The position numbers and the translations under genes were made by a program. The notes under the pieces are model-generated. The model was not told the DNA's origin and made no database searches. It worked only from the letters and a program-made list of their open reading frames with translations. Shown one piece after another: positions 42,160 to 50,403 of a DNA stretch of 64,000 bases; positions within the stretch are counted from its first letter, which is position 1; each line of letters starts with the position of its first letter. The stretch comes from Streptomyces natalensis ATCC 27448 (GTDB taxonomy: Bacteria > Actinomycetota > Actinomycetes > Streptomycetales > Streptomycetaceae), in contig NZ_JRKI01000026.1 in assembly GCF_000935125.1 (NCBI RefSeq), positions 248,001 to 312,000 on the forward strand. The letters run 5' to 3'.

Positions 42160-42613
42160 CGGGAACGACCTTGAACCGATCCCGGGCCGTGCGCCGCTTC
42201 ACCGGCTGCTTCCCGGAACCCTCGCGCCGCTCCGCGACCTCGTCGGCCGCAATCCGCCACCGGTTCGCCCGCATCCCCGGCGTCGTCAACCCCAGCGAGT
42301 CGGCCATCTGCCGAACCAGGGTCGACAGATTCACCCGCGACTCCATCGCCTCAGCCTCAGCGAAGCGGCGCACGTACAGCGCCACCTCGTACTCCTGGCC
42401 GTACCGCTCCCACATGATCGCTTGCGGCTTTCGCCACAGCGACGCCCACAACTCGTGCTCGCGGATCGTCTGCTCCGTCAACGGCCACTCGGGCATTGCG
42501 CCCTGGCGGCCCTCCGCGGGCAGGATCGTCCACTCGCCAGCGTCCCGGTCACGCCGCAGCGCGCTCGGGTCGGGGGCCGGGCCGGAGCGCGCTCGTGCTC
42601 CACCACTCGCCAT
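42146..42613 (-). CDS. Terminase small subunit-like protein
   Basis: 155 aa. It is helical and basic, with GGARARSGPAPDPSALRRDR at the start, common in actinophage small terminases, and the motif WASLWRKPQAIMWER before an AEAMESRVNLSTLVRQMAD helix. Position next to the large subunit and the overlap support a DNA-recognition role in packaging. Confidence 0.75.
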   Translation of the reverse strand: MASGGARARSGPAPDPSALRRDRDAGEWTILPAEGRQGAMPEWPLTEQTIREHELWASLWRKPQAIMWERYGQEYEVALYVRRFAEAEAMESRVNLSTLVRQMADSLGLTTPGMRANRWRIAADEVAERREGSGKQPVKRRTARDRFKVVPGDGG

Positions 42614-42995
42614 CTCGGTACTCCTCGAGTCGCGCCGTTGCGGCGCTCATCCCGACCGGCATTGCGCACGATCGGCCGTACATGACGAAACCCCCGACGG
42701 GCGGGGGCTCCGAGGTACTACAGACGACGGCGTGGGCATGCCACCCTTCCCGATGCACGCCCACGCCGCCGCCGGTTCTTGGGGATCGGGACGGCGGTAC
42801 GGGCAGGTTGCCGTCTCCTGCCGCCTACTTGGGTATTCCCGATCGCGCCAGGGCGATCCCACAGGACGTCACCGTCTGTGGTTATGGATCGAGGACTTTT
42901 TGGATCATGAAAAATTAGAACTTGACGGACCAGGGCTAGCTCTCCCCGGCGGTCCGACCTTGATCGCCCCGACGGGTCCCTCCCCTGGGGTACGG
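42614..42995. other. 382-base non-coding region before terminase, candidate cos/pac region
   Basis: There is no supported gene. It holds the terminator at 42691-42708 and an imperfect hairpin (CCACAG...CTGTGG, about 42861-42883). It has an AT-rich patch (TTTTTGGATCATGAAAAATTAG, given here as separate pieces: GGACTTTTTGG at about 42894-42904 and GAAAAATTAG at about 42909-42918). The HNH/small-terminase junction is a common place for a packaging site. Confidence 0.4.
42691..42708 (-). terminator. Terminator between HNH and terminase genes
   Basis: CCCCCG (42691-42696) and CGGGGG (42702-42707) form a stem, followed on the minus strand by TTTCGTC, just upstream of the terminase gene block. Confidence 0.6.
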
Positions 42996-43388
42996 TCACC
43001 CTCCGTCGCGATGCCAGCCGCCAGGCTGTTCGCCGGCCGTCGACCGGCTGTGGCACGACGTGCAGAGTCCCCGGCCGTGCCGCGGGTCGTCAGGGTCCTC
43101 GCCTCGCTCGACCAGCTCCCGCCGACTGAGGGGGTGGTGGTCAGCGTGTACCGACGGCCGACCGCAGGGCCTGCCGTGGGCATGGCCCTCGTCGACGCAG
43201 ACGCAGACCGGGTCACGAGCCAGCACAGCGGGACGGAAGCGCTGCTCGTGCTGTCGTCCATAGCCTCGCTGCCGTGCTGTGCCACGCCTCTGCTCTGCCT
43301 GTCGCCTGTGCTGCTCACACCGTCCGCCTTGCGTGTACTCGGGACAGCCAGGCACCGAGCAGATCCGGTAACCACCGCGCCCACTCAT
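42996..43388 (-). CDS. HNH endonuclease
   Basis: 130 aa. It has an N-terminal Cys pair (CSVPGC, then CEQH), a basic helix (RQRGYGRQHEQRFRPAVLAR) and the HNH core CVCVDEGH...ADHHPLSRREL...GLCTSCHSR. Phage HNH proteins next to terminase are needed for cos cleavage in HK97-like phages, a likely role here. It overlaps the previous gene by ATGA. Confidence 0.85.
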   Translation of the reverse strand: MSGRGGYRICSVPGCPEYTQGGRCEQHRRQAEQRRGTARQRGYGRQHEQRFRPAVLARDPVCVCVDEGHAHGRPCGRPSVHADHHPLSRRELVERGEDPDDPRHGRGLCTSCHSRSTAGEQPGGWHRDGG

Positions 43389-43681
43389 GTGATGCCGAGG
43401 TAGCCGGACAGGCGGACGATGTTCTCGCTGCCGGCCGGATCGACGGACACCCAGACGTGGTAGTCGCCTGGTGTGAGGGTGAGTGCTCCGCCGTCCGGTC
43501 CGATGAGGAGGCGGGCTTCGGTGGGACTGGCCCAGTCGCCGATGTGCCAGTCGACCGTGCTGGGGTTGTTGCGGTTGGACATCGACAGGATGGCGATCCT
43601 CGGTGTGGTGGCGGTGAGGTCGACGCCTGCCGGGGCGGTCACCGTGATGTGCAGGTATTCGGTGCTGCTGGCTGGGATCAC
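43385..43681 (-). CDS. Small beta-rich phage protein
   Basis: 98 aa from GTG 43681 (GTGA overlap with the fibre-like gene). Ig-like pattern: TEYLHITVTAPAGVDL, STVDWHIGDWAS, and LTPGDYHVWVSVDP. It is probably a virion component related to the adjacent fibre genes. It overlaps the HNH start. Confidence 0.6.
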   Translation of the reverse strand: MIPASSTEYLHITVTAPAGVDLTATTPRIAILSMSNRNNPSTVDWHIGDWASPTEARLLIGPDGGALTLTPGDYHVWVSVDPAGSENIVRLSGYLGIT

Positions 43682-44880
43682 CACGGGGCGGCCACCTCCC
43701 AGCTTGTCTGCTGTGGTGCGCCAGCCGTCCACGTTTCGGCCTGGGGTTCGCCTGCGACCCATGGGCTGTAGGGCGCGCCGACGGTGATGTCGATGTCGTC
43801 GCGGGTGCTGTGCGTTGTCCCGCTGGCCGTGAGCGTCGCCGTGGCGGTGAGCGCGGCGTTGCCGGTGCTTGTTGTGGTTCCTGCTGCTGCGAGTGCTGCG
43901 GCAGCGTTGAGGCCGGTGCCTGAGGCTGTCGCGCGGACGCCGGCCGCTGTGAGGGTGCCCGTCGTGTTCAGGGTGGCGTCTCCGAGTATGGGCGGTACGC
44001 CGGTCACTCCGTCGGCCGTGAGGGTGGCCATGGACGTCAAGGATGCGTCGCTGCTGTGGGCGATCTGTCCTTGTGAGGTCAGGTCTGCTGTGGTGGCGAG
44101 GCCCGCGACGGCTTGGGTTGCGCGTGTTCCGTCCGCGGCGAGGGTTGCGGTGGGGGCGAGGTTCGCCGTCCCGGTTGTGGCTCGGGTGCCGTCTGCGGTG
44201 AGGCTGGACGTGATCGTGAGTGCCGTGCCGCCTGTGGTGGCGTGCAGTCCTGTTGCGGTCAGGGATGCGGTCGCGGTGACCGCAGCGTCGCTGGCGGCGG
44301 CTCGTAGGCCCGACGCGGACAGTGTTGCCGTGCTGGACAGTGCCGCGTCGCCGGTGGCGCCGGTGGTGACATCCGCCCCGGTGAAGTCATCGAATCTGAG
44401 CGAGCTGGTGGATTCGGCGCGGATTCCGACGCTGGTGCCGGTGGTGACGGCGGTGTCAGTGACGCTGACGCGCTGGATGCCGTTGACGTATCCCTTGATG
44501 GTGCTACCGACCGCCTGGATTTTCGCGACGTCACCAGCGACGGCGGCTGCGGCGAAGGAACCGATGGAGGTAAAGCTGCCACCGACGACGGAGAAGAGGT
44601 TCCACGACGTGCCGTCGTTGCGCCACAGGTAGCCCGAGGTGAAGGTGGAGTTGCCGCGGCACCATATGCCGTGGCTGACGGCTGCGGTGGCGGCGATGGT
44701 GACCTGCGCTGAGTTGTCGTTGGTGGCCATGGCGCCGGCGGCGCGAAGGATGACCGTGCCACCCGCTGATCCGGATGAGAGCTGGTTGGAGATGATCGAC
44801 CAGTCGCCGGACACCTCAACCCAGTTGGCGCCGAGGTTGGTGGAATCGGAGCGGTTGAAGTTGTCGGTGAAGGTCGTCAC
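43678..44880 (-). CDS. LamG-like fibre protein with tandem repeats
   Basis: 400 aa. Residues 1-170 form a concanavalin/LamG-like module (FTDNFNRSDSTNLGANWVEV start, SLRFDDFTGADV end), common in phage surface proteins that bind glycans. Residues 175-350 hold about ten imperfect 17-20-residue repeats of the type ALTATATLTASGTRATT. The C-terminus is Trp-rich. Its place upstream of terminase, away from the other tail fibre genes, is unusual. Confidence 0.7.
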   Translation of the reverse strand: MTTFTDNFNRSDSTNLGANWVEVSGDWSIISNQLSSGSAGGTVILRAAGAMATNDNSAQVTIAATAAVSHGIWCRGNSTFTSGYLWRNDGTSWNLFSVVGGSFTSIGSFAAAAVAGDVAKIQAVGSTIKGYVNGIQRVSVTDTAVTTGTSVGIRAESTSSLRFDDFTGADVTTGATGDAALSSTATLSASGLRAAASDAAVTATASLTATGLHATTGGTALTITSSLTADGTRATTGTANLAPTATLAADGTRATQAVAGLATTADLTSQGQIAHSSDASLTSMATLTADGVTGVPPILGDATLNTTGTLTAAGVRATASGTGLNAAAALAAAGTTTSTGNAALTATATLTASGTTHSTRDDIDITVGAPYSPWVAGEPQAETWTAGAPQQTSWEVAAPW

Positions 44881-44925
44881 GGCGGCCTCCCCGTCAGCGC
44901 GTCACGCCACCTGCGAGCTACGCGA

Positions 44926-45333
44926 TCATGCAGATTGGGGGGCCACGCTTGCACCCAAGGACGCCAATGTGAACGTGTCGGCTGAGGCCCACGCCTTACT
45001 GGCTGTCAGTGCCACCGAGAACAGGAACGTCCCGGCGGAGGAGGCCGTCCACACCGAGATGTGGGTGAGCGTCTCCGACGTGCCGCCGTTCGTCCACGCC
45101 GACGGCGCTGTACTCAGCGACAGAGACGAGCCCGACGAAGAGCTGGAGAAGACGAAGCTGTTGCGGGTGGTCGAGCCGACGCTGATGTTGGCGGTGCCGG
45201 CGGCGCCGGGGTCCCCGGTGTGCAGCTGCACGAAGGCGCCCGCGACTGCGCTGTATGCAGCGCCGCCGTTGCCGGTGGTGCGGAGCGTGTTGAGCCAGCC
45301 GGAGACGAGGCCGGGGGCGAGTCCTGCGGTCAT
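44926..45333 (-). CDS. Phage tail fibre-like protein
   Basis: 135 aa, Ser/Thr/Ala-rich. GLAPGLVSGWLNTLRTTG and the strand phrase FVQLHTGDPGAAGTAN are typical of a widespread short phage tail fibre family. It follows a 38-codon ORF by an ATGA overlap and precedes the LamG-like gene, so these three form a surface-protein cluster at the start of the late region. Confidence 0.7.
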   Translation of the reverse strand: MTAGLAPGLVSGWLNTLRTTGNGGAAYSAVAGAFVQLHTGDPGAAGTANISVGSTTRNSFVFSSSSSGSSLSLSTAPSAWTNGGTSETLTHISVWTASSAGTFLFSVALTASKAWASADTFTLASLGASVAPQSA

Positions 45334-45446
45334 TGCTCGGGCTCCTCGGTCTCGGTCTCGGGCTGGGTTTCGGCGGCGTCGTTGTCGGGTTGGGCGGGGG
45401 TGACTTCGCCGGAGGCTTCCAGTCGCAGCACGTATTCGTCGGCCAT
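45330..45446 (-). CDS. 38-aa acidic leader-position protein
   Basis: ATG at 45446, 38 codons ending in a Glu/Thr/Pro-rich acidic tail (NDAAETQPETETEEPEQ), with its stop overlapping the fibre gene ATG. SD-like GGACC lies upstream. The ATGA coupling and acidic bias make it a plausible real small phage protein; function is unknown. Confidence 0.5.
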   Translation of the reverse strand: MADEYVLRLEASGEVTPAQPDNDAAETQPETETEEPEQ

Positions 45447-45542
45447 GGCGGTCCGTTCGGTCGGGTGTCGTGGAGTGCGCGGCGTGTCACGATCCGGCGG
45501 TGGCCGTGTACGCGGCGTTGGGGCGCTGGGATGATGCCGCGC

Positions 45543-46025
45543 ATGTCTGAGATGACCGATGCCGCCGCCGTGTCCCTCACTCCCGCTCCTACGAAGCGTT
45601 GGCTGCACCCGCTGATAACCGGTGTTGTCGGCCTGGTCGTTGGTGCGGGTGCTGTGGGCCTGGCGTGGGGCCTGTCCGGCAGCGGGTCGAGTGCGCCTGC
45701 GACGTTCACACTGCGCGGCACGATGATGCTGACCGGCGACCATGTGCCGTCCGGGGCGACGAGCGAGGACTGCACGGGCTACAGCGGCTACGACGACATC
45801 GCCAAGGGGGCCGGGGTGACGGTGTACGACTCGGCGGGCAAGGTTGTGGCGACGGGTGCGCTCGGCACGGGGAAGCCGGATTCGGGGGCGTGTGTGTTCG
45901 TCGCCGAGGTGCCGGGCGTGCCGGAGGGCTCACGCTTCTATCAGGTCGAGGTCAGCCATCGCGGGAAGGTCACCGTGTCGGCGGCGGAGGCGAAGGGCGG
46001 GAAGTTCGCTGCCTCGTTGGGCTGA
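45543..46025 (+). CDS. Single-pass membrane protein, prophage moron
   Basis: 160 aa on the strand opposite to the phage late genes. A cytoplasmic start (MSEMTDAAAVSLTPAP), one TM helix (LITGVVGLVVGAGAVGLAWG), then an exported beta-rich domain with two Cys (DCTGYSGYDDI, GACVFVAEV). Starts at 45531 or 45534 are also possible. Having its own divergent promoter gap, it is likely expressed from the lysogen as a moron. Confidence 0.7.
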   Translation: MSEMTDAAAVSLTPAPTKRWLHPLITGVVGLVVGAGAVGLAWGLSGSGSSAPATFTLRGTMMLTGDHVPSGATSEDCTGYSGYDDIAKGAGVTVYDSAGKVVATGALGTGKPDSGACVFVAEVPGVPEGSRFYQVEVSHRGKVTVSAAEAKGGKFAASLG

Positions 46026-46125
46026 TGGTCAGCGGCTGTTGCGCTGCCTTCGGCCGCGAGCTGCTGGGCAGCCTCCCGCGCGCTGGCGGGTGCGGTGGCG
46101 TGCTGAGTCACGGGTCTCCGTCCGC

Positions 46126-46278
46126 TCAATGCGCTTGGAGGGTGTGGACGGTGGTGGGGAGGAGCCAGAGGGCGAGCCCGGCGTAGGCGAGTCTGTCGCG
46201 GTGCGGCACGTTTGCCGGGAGTACGGCGGCGAGCGCTAGGAGAGCGAAGCCGATCGTGTAGCAGAAGACGTTCAGCAT
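46126..46278 (-). CDS. 50-aa small membrane protein
   Basis: ATG 46278 with CGGAG 10 bases upstream. Two hydrophobic segments (LNVFCYTIGFALLALAAVL and YAGLALWLLPTTV) separated by a basic loop. Likely a small phage membrane protein. Too short for family assignment. Confidence 0.6.
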   Translation of the reverse strand: MLNVFCYTIGFALLALAAVLPANVPHRDRLAYAGLALWLLPTTVHTLQAH

Positions 46279-46328
46279 GGCTGTCAGCTCCGTTCGGGCA
46301 GGGTGCGGGCGACGGCACATCGACGAGG

Positions 46329-46460
46329 CCCGCTGCCCGGCCGCGGTCCCTCGGGCAGCGGGGGTTTTGGGTCCGCCCGACCGCGGCCAGGCGGTCGGGC
46401 GGACCGGGGTGCCGAGCGCGGGGGTGCGCTTCAAGGCCCCTGCCTGCCCCACACGGCAGG
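46329..46460. other. Cluster of three strong hairpins in a 240-base gap
   Basis: Stem 1 is CCCGCTGCCCG (46329-46339) with its complement at 46352-46362, followed by GGTTTTGG on the plus strand. Stem 2 is GTCCGCCCGACCG (46371-46383), perfect 13 bp, with its partner at 46392-46404. Stem 3 is CCTGCC/GGCAGG (46443-46460). Stem 1 looks like a plus-strand terminator for the moron; the others may insulate or form a structured RNA. No gene is supported in 46279-46518. Confidence 0.55.
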
Positions 46461-46518
46461 CGTTGTTCCTCGCGGGCGCGGGAGCTGCCGCCACAGGGCT
46501 CGACCGTCCCGCGAGGGG

Positions 46519-46761
46519 TCAGGCGGCGCGTAGTCCGCGCTGCGGTGTGGCCCGGTAGGTGCGGGCCAGCGCTTCGATCTCGGGGAGCGCGTACATGGTC
46601 TTGTATTCGTGGCCGTTGCCGGTGAGCCGGTTCTCGCCGGAGAAGCGGCGGATCTTCCCGCGGGACGCCCACTGGCGGATCACCTGCTGCGGAACGCCGG
46701 TTGCCGCTGTGGCTTCGTGACCGAAGACCAAGTCTTCGGGCTGGATCTCTACGAGACGCAC
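46519..46761 (-). CDS. MerR/excisionase-like DNA-binding protein
   Basis: 80 aa from GTG 46761, with a strong GGAGGT 6 bases upstream. The HTH segment EATAATGVPQQVIRQWASRG is followed by a wing-like HEYKTMYALPEIEALA. It looks like the small excisionase/MerR-type proteins that choose DNA sites. Its position at the head of the late cluster suggests late-gene control. Confidence 0.7.
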   Translation of the reverse strand: MRLVEIQPEDLVFGHEATAATGVPQQVIRQWASRGKIRRFSGENRLTGNGHEYKTMYALPEIEALARTYRATPQRGLRAA

Positions 46762-46788
46762 GCGGCACCTCCGGATCTGGAATGCAGA

Positions 46789-46812
46789 AAGCCCCCGACG
46801 AATCGGAGGCTT
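46789..46812 (-). terminator. Hairpin terminator after the zinc-ribbon gene
   Basis: AAGCCCCCGA (46789-46798) pairs imperfectly with TCGGAGGCTT (46803-46812) and is followed by TTTC on the minus strand. Confidence 0.5.
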
Positions 46813-46900
46813 CCTCAAGGTTGCGGGCACACGGGTGCTTCGTTTGAAGCAGTGTGACATTCAACTACCCGTCCCGCAAGCGCCGCCGGGAATTCGGCAA

Positions 46901-47557
46901 TCAGGCCGCCATGTCCCGCTCAGCAAGGGGCAGTTCCAGCGCATCGGTCCGGGTGTATTGAGTGTTGCAGTTGATGCATCGCGTGCCGGGTGTAGAGATC
47001 GTGATGCGCATTGTCCCGCCGCATGGGCAGGCGACAGTGACGCGCCGCTCGGGCTTCTCTCCGGTGACCTGGCGTCGGCAGGATCGGGTGAGTGTTGCGA
47101 CCTCGGTGGCGAATTCTGCGAAGGCTGGGTGTTCGGTGGCTGCCCATTCCAAATTATTGCGGAGCGCCTTCACGACCTGGTCAAGCTGCTGCTGCAGGCC
47201 GCCTTGCCACCGCGGATGGTTCCAGCCGAGGCGCTCGTGCCAGTCCGTCAGCCAGGTCTGTAGGACGGTGACGACGCCTCCGCGGGCGGAGAGGCTGAGC
47301 GGTTCGAGGCGGAGCGGGAGCGGTGCGGTGCGGGCGCCTCCGGAAACGCGGGCTTCCCCACTGCTGGCACCGGGCCTGAGGGCGAGGGCGAGGGAGGCGT
47401 ACAGTCCGCGGGGCCCGGCGAGCGCTTCGAGGTACTCGCCGGCGCGGCTCTGGCACAGGCGGCATGCCTGCCGGCCGAGTTCGGTGTCCCACAGGTTCCG
47501 GCCGCACGCGGTGCAGGTCGGCCATTGGTAGCTGTCGTTGCTGGCGGCGTTGTTCAC
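46901..47557 (-). CDS. Two-zinc-ribbon phage protein
   Basis: 218 aa from GTG 47557 (GAGGAG upstream). The N-terminal ribbon is CTACGRNLW...CRLC and the C-terminal ribbon is CPCGGTM...CINC, with a helical middle (LQQQLDQVVKALRNNLEW). The pattern is seen in actinophage proteins of unknown role; a nucleic-acid-binding late regulator is possible. It is divergent from the toxin gene. Confidence 0.65.
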   Translation of the reverse strand: MNNAASNDSYQWPTCTACGRNLWDTELGRQACRLCQSRAGEYLEALAGPRGLYASLALALRPGASSGEARVSGGARTAPLPLRLEPLSLSARGGVVTVLQTWLTDWHERLGWNHPRWQGGLQQQLDQVVKALRNNLEWAATEHPAFAEFATEVATLTRSCRRQVTGEKPERRVTVACPCGGTMRITISTPGTRCINCNTQYTRTDALELPLAERDMAA

Positions 47558-47794
47558 GGTGAGGCTCCTCGGCGGCGCGTGGGACTGAGGGGCGGCGTTA
47601 TACACAGTGTGCACGCCTGCCCCGACAATCCCGGGCGCCTGGGAGGGTGCCGTGAGGTATGACGGCTCCTTGGCCGGTACCTATCTCTCTGAGCCCTGTC
47701 CGGCGTGAAGCCTGTGTCTGATGCCGGGGGGTTGGCCGACTGGCATGTACACGTGACAGGGTGGACGCGTGACCTGGGAGGGGGCGGTGACGCG

Positions 47795-49360
47795 GTGTTC
47801 TATCGCGTGCATGCGGTGGATCTGATCGAATCGTCGTGGGGGATGCACACGCTGAACGACGAGCTCGTGGAGACGGTTCTCGCGCTGGTGCGGGAGCTGA
47901 GCGAGCAAGCGGGCATGGTGGGCGACGACGATGCGGGCGAGGTTTTCGCCAACGTGTACAAGAGCGCAGCCAAGACGACGGTAAACCAGCTTGGGGAAGC
48001 CGCCCATGCCATGGGGCGTGGCAGTGACGCAGTGCTGCAGACGGCCAACAACTACATGGCGGCCGAGAGCGCTGCGACCAAGGCGATGCTGGAGGCGATG
48101 GGGAAGAGCGGAGCAGCCGGCCCTCCGACGGGTCGATCCGGCAACTGCACTTCGGCACCGCGGGGGCGGGGCGAGGAACTGGAGGAAGTGGTCGGCGAGT
48201 CCAGCACGGCTACCAAGTGGCTGTTTGGCGACCGGTTCCGGGGCGATCCCGAGAAGCTGCGCAGTGTTGCCGCCACTTGGCGTAAAGCCCGAACCATCAC
48301 CGAACGGGTGCACACCGAGGCGCAGGATTGCTGGCTCCAAGCCAAGCGCAACCACGAAGGCAAAACCGCCGAGGCGATCGACAGGTTCTTCACCAAGTTC
48401 GTCGGGTGGGAGACCGCTCCGTCGCAGACTGACAGCTCGTGCACGCTGATGGCCAACCTGCCCGCCGCCTGCCAGCAGATCACCAACGCCTGCGATCAGT
48501 ATGCCGACCACATCGAGACCGCACACAAGGCGGCACTGGATGATGCATCCGACCTTTTTGGGGAGTCGAACTGGCAAATGCCCTGGGAGAAGCCGGCGCT
48601 GGGCGGTAACGGTTATGACGGTGGATTGATGAACGCCGTTGTGAGCGATGGTCGGATAACCCAGCTGGCGAGCCTCGCACACAACCTGGACGCCTCCCAG
48701 GCCCGTGTTCCAGTGCCCGGCCCGAAACCGGACATCGACGGACCAATGCCGGGCGTCCCGCCCTTCATCCGCGTCCCTGCCCCGATCCTCGTGCCCGCGG
48801 CGTATTTCCCGCCAGACCCATCCGTACCGCGCGGGCAGCCCATCCCTCCACCCAATCCGCCGGACCCGCGCTTCCCGCCGCTCAGCGCCCAGGAGCGTGC
48901 CGCCTTCACGCACTGGGCCGGTGGGCTGCGCGACGGGGGGTTCTCCAACGGACGGGACATCACTGATCCGGACAACGCCTACCAGCACCGCATTTGTGGC
49001 TATCCGGAGAAGGAACTGCCGATCGATCCGAAGCTCTCGAAGAATGGCACGCAGATCGCTGATGGCGTGCGTGCTTCTGATGGCATGGCGGTGGACGCCA
49101 AGCACGTCCGGGATCCCGGATGTTCCAAAACCTTCCGTAGCCTCGACAAATTGGAAAAAGCAGACGCTTTCCAGAAGAGGGTATTGTTCAGCGACGACAC
49201 GGGTGAGCTGAAGAAGTACAAGTCAGCTATGGAGTACGGGCCGAACAAGGGACAGATCCGCGGCCTGGAAATCGTCACCAACGACCAGTCGACCGTGCCG
49301 TACTGGGACGCCATGATGGCCGCCCAAGGCGTTAAAGGCTACGCCCGCTACGCACCCTGA
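47795..49360 (+). CDS. Polymorphic toxin with WXG100-like N-terminus and REase-fold C-terminal domain
   Basis: 521 aa from GTG 47795 (GGGAGGGGG upstream). Residues 1-100 are a helical ESX-type module (YRVHAVDLIESSWGMH, then a Glu/Ala-rich hairpin). A second helical block (RSVAATWRKARTITER) runs to about 290. A Pro-rich linker follows, then about 150 residues with ADGVRASDGMAVDAKHV and PYWDAMMAAQGVKGYARY, which fit Tox-REase-2 (restriction-endonuclease-fold) toxins; VDAK is a likely ExK-type active site. It is probably delivered by a type VII-like route to kill rivals. Confidence 0.8.
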   Translation: MFYRVHAVDLIESSWGMHTLNDELVETVLALVRELSEQAGMVGDDDAGEVFANVYKSAAKTTVNQLGEAAHAMGRGSDAVLQTANNYMAAESAATKAMLEAMGKSGAAGPPTGRSGNCTSAPRGRGEELEEVVGESSTATKWLFGDRFRGDPEKLRSVAATWRKARTITERVHTEAQDCWLQAKRNHEGKTAEAIDRFFTKFVGWETAPSQTDSSCTLMANLPAACQQITNACDQYADHIETAHKAALDDASDLFGESNWQMPWEKPALGGNGYDGGLMNAVVSDGRITQLASLAHNLDASQARVPVPGPKPDIDGPMPGVPPFIRVPAPILVPAAYFPPDPSVPRGQPIPPPNPPDPRFPPLSAQERAAFTHWAGGLRDGGFSNGRDITDPDNAYQHRICGYPEKELPIDPKLSKNGTQIADGVRASDGMAVDAKHVRDPGCSKTFRSLDKLEKADAFQKRVLFSDDTGELKKYKSAMEYGPNKGQIRGLEIVTNDQSTVPYWDAMMAAQGVKGYARYAP

Positions 49361-49372
49361 TAAGGAGCTCTT

Positions 49373-49822
49373 GTGCCAGACACAGCCGCGCACGACTACC
49401 GGACGCTGTTCATGTTCGGCGCCCCTAACGCCAACCCGCGCAGTTGGGGCCTGTCACTCGACACGTTTGCCGACACCCTGCGGAGCCAAGATCCCGACGT
49501 TTTTCTGAACCGGGACAGCAGTGAGATCACTGGCGATGCGCTGACCTTCGGCTTCGGAGAGGACCTCGAAGGCTTCGCACAGGCCGACCCTGACGGGACA
49601 GCTCTGCAGGACTGCACGGCCGAAGAGGCAGCCGAGTTCGCCCTCTGGCTGCGCCAGTACATCGTCCCTGAGACGGCAGAGATCGAGTTCAACATCCGAC
49701 CGGCCGCTGAAATCGACCTGCCCAACCGCCTCCTGCCCCGGGGGGATGCGGCGACAGTGAAGCAGGCCCTGCTGGCATACGTCGAAGACGTCCTTGCAGC
49801 GCAGGAGCGCGGGGACATGTGA
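49373..49822 (+). CDS. Cognate immunity protein of the polymorphic toxin
   Basis: 149 aa, acidic, twelve bases after the toxin stop with AAGGAG upstream. It has RTLFMFGAPNANPRS at the start and helices such as EEAAEFALWLRQYIVP. It is not a family I can name, but the order (toxin then small acidic gene, same strand, tight spacing) is that of a toxin/immunity pair. Confidence 0.75.
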   Translation: MPDTAAHDYRTLFMFGAPNANPRSWGLSLDTFADTLRSQDPDVFLNRDSSEITGDALTFGFGEDLEGFAQADPDGTALQDCTAEEAAEFALWLRQYIVPETAEIEFNIRPAAEIDLPNRLLPRGDAATVKQALLAYVEDVLAAQERGDM

Positions 49823-49951
49823 GCCGTCGTGCGACCGAGAAGACGGCGCGTGGGACTGAGGGGCTGTGCTGCTCCCACGGGGCTACGGCCGTTGGAGGGG
49901 TTCTGCCCGAATTCACCCCCAACTGTGCTGTGTCCGGGGCATGATGCTGCT

Positions 49952-50134
49952 ATGGAGACGGTGTACACGGTCCTCGCGGATTCGCGAGACACGGCGCACG
50001 AGAGAATCACCCGCCTCTGCCAACTCCTTGACCTGGCTCCGTTGGGCGGGCCGTCTGTGGTTCTCGGCCGCGGCCGTTGGCTGGCCCGCGCTGTCGAATC
50101 GAAGCGCCCCGCGGAGGGCGAGACGTCGTCCTGA
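49952..50134 (+). CDS. 60-aa hypothetical protein
   Basis: METVYTVLADSRDTAHERIT start, a short amphipathic second half and a basic tail. No clear SD. It follows the immunity gene by 129 bases. It may be a second small cargo gene. Confidence 0.45.
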   Translation: METVYTVLADSRDTAHERITRLCQLLDLAPLGGPSVVLGRGRWLARAVESKRPAEGETSS

Positions 50135-50192
50135 ACCTGGGCCGGGGGAATGCACGTCGGACAGGCGACAGTTTTCGTGCCACGGTCACAGC

Positions 50193-50387
50193 ATGACGAA
50201 GCAACTACCCCGGGAATGCACGCAATCCGAGTACCGCCGAATCCCGTTCCGCCGTTGCCCCGAGTGCGGGCATCGCTACCAGCCATCCTGGACGCCCGCC
50301 CCACCGGAATTCGAATCCGAGGCTGATCCGATCGGCGCTCTCGGCTGGGTCTGTCCTCGCGAGCTCTGCGGCCACATCCCCGAGTAG
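50193..50387 (+). CDS. Small zinc-ribbon protein
   Basis: 64 aa. A CPECGHRYQ motif and a later CPRELCG suggest one zinc site. There is no good SD; the sequence is acidic after the ribbon. It ends just before a strong bidirectional hairpin that closes the plus-strand cargo unit. Confidence 0.5.
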   Translation: MTKQLPRECTQSEYRRIPFRRCPECGHRYQPSWTPAPPEFESEADPIGALGWVCPRELCGHIPE

Positions 50388-50403
50388 CCCGGACATAGAA
50401 GGG

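Noticed and set aside
42171..43403. 410-codon plus frame across terminase and HNH region
   Set aside because: Antisense to small terminase and HNH; no SD, low-complexity Ser/Arg composition.
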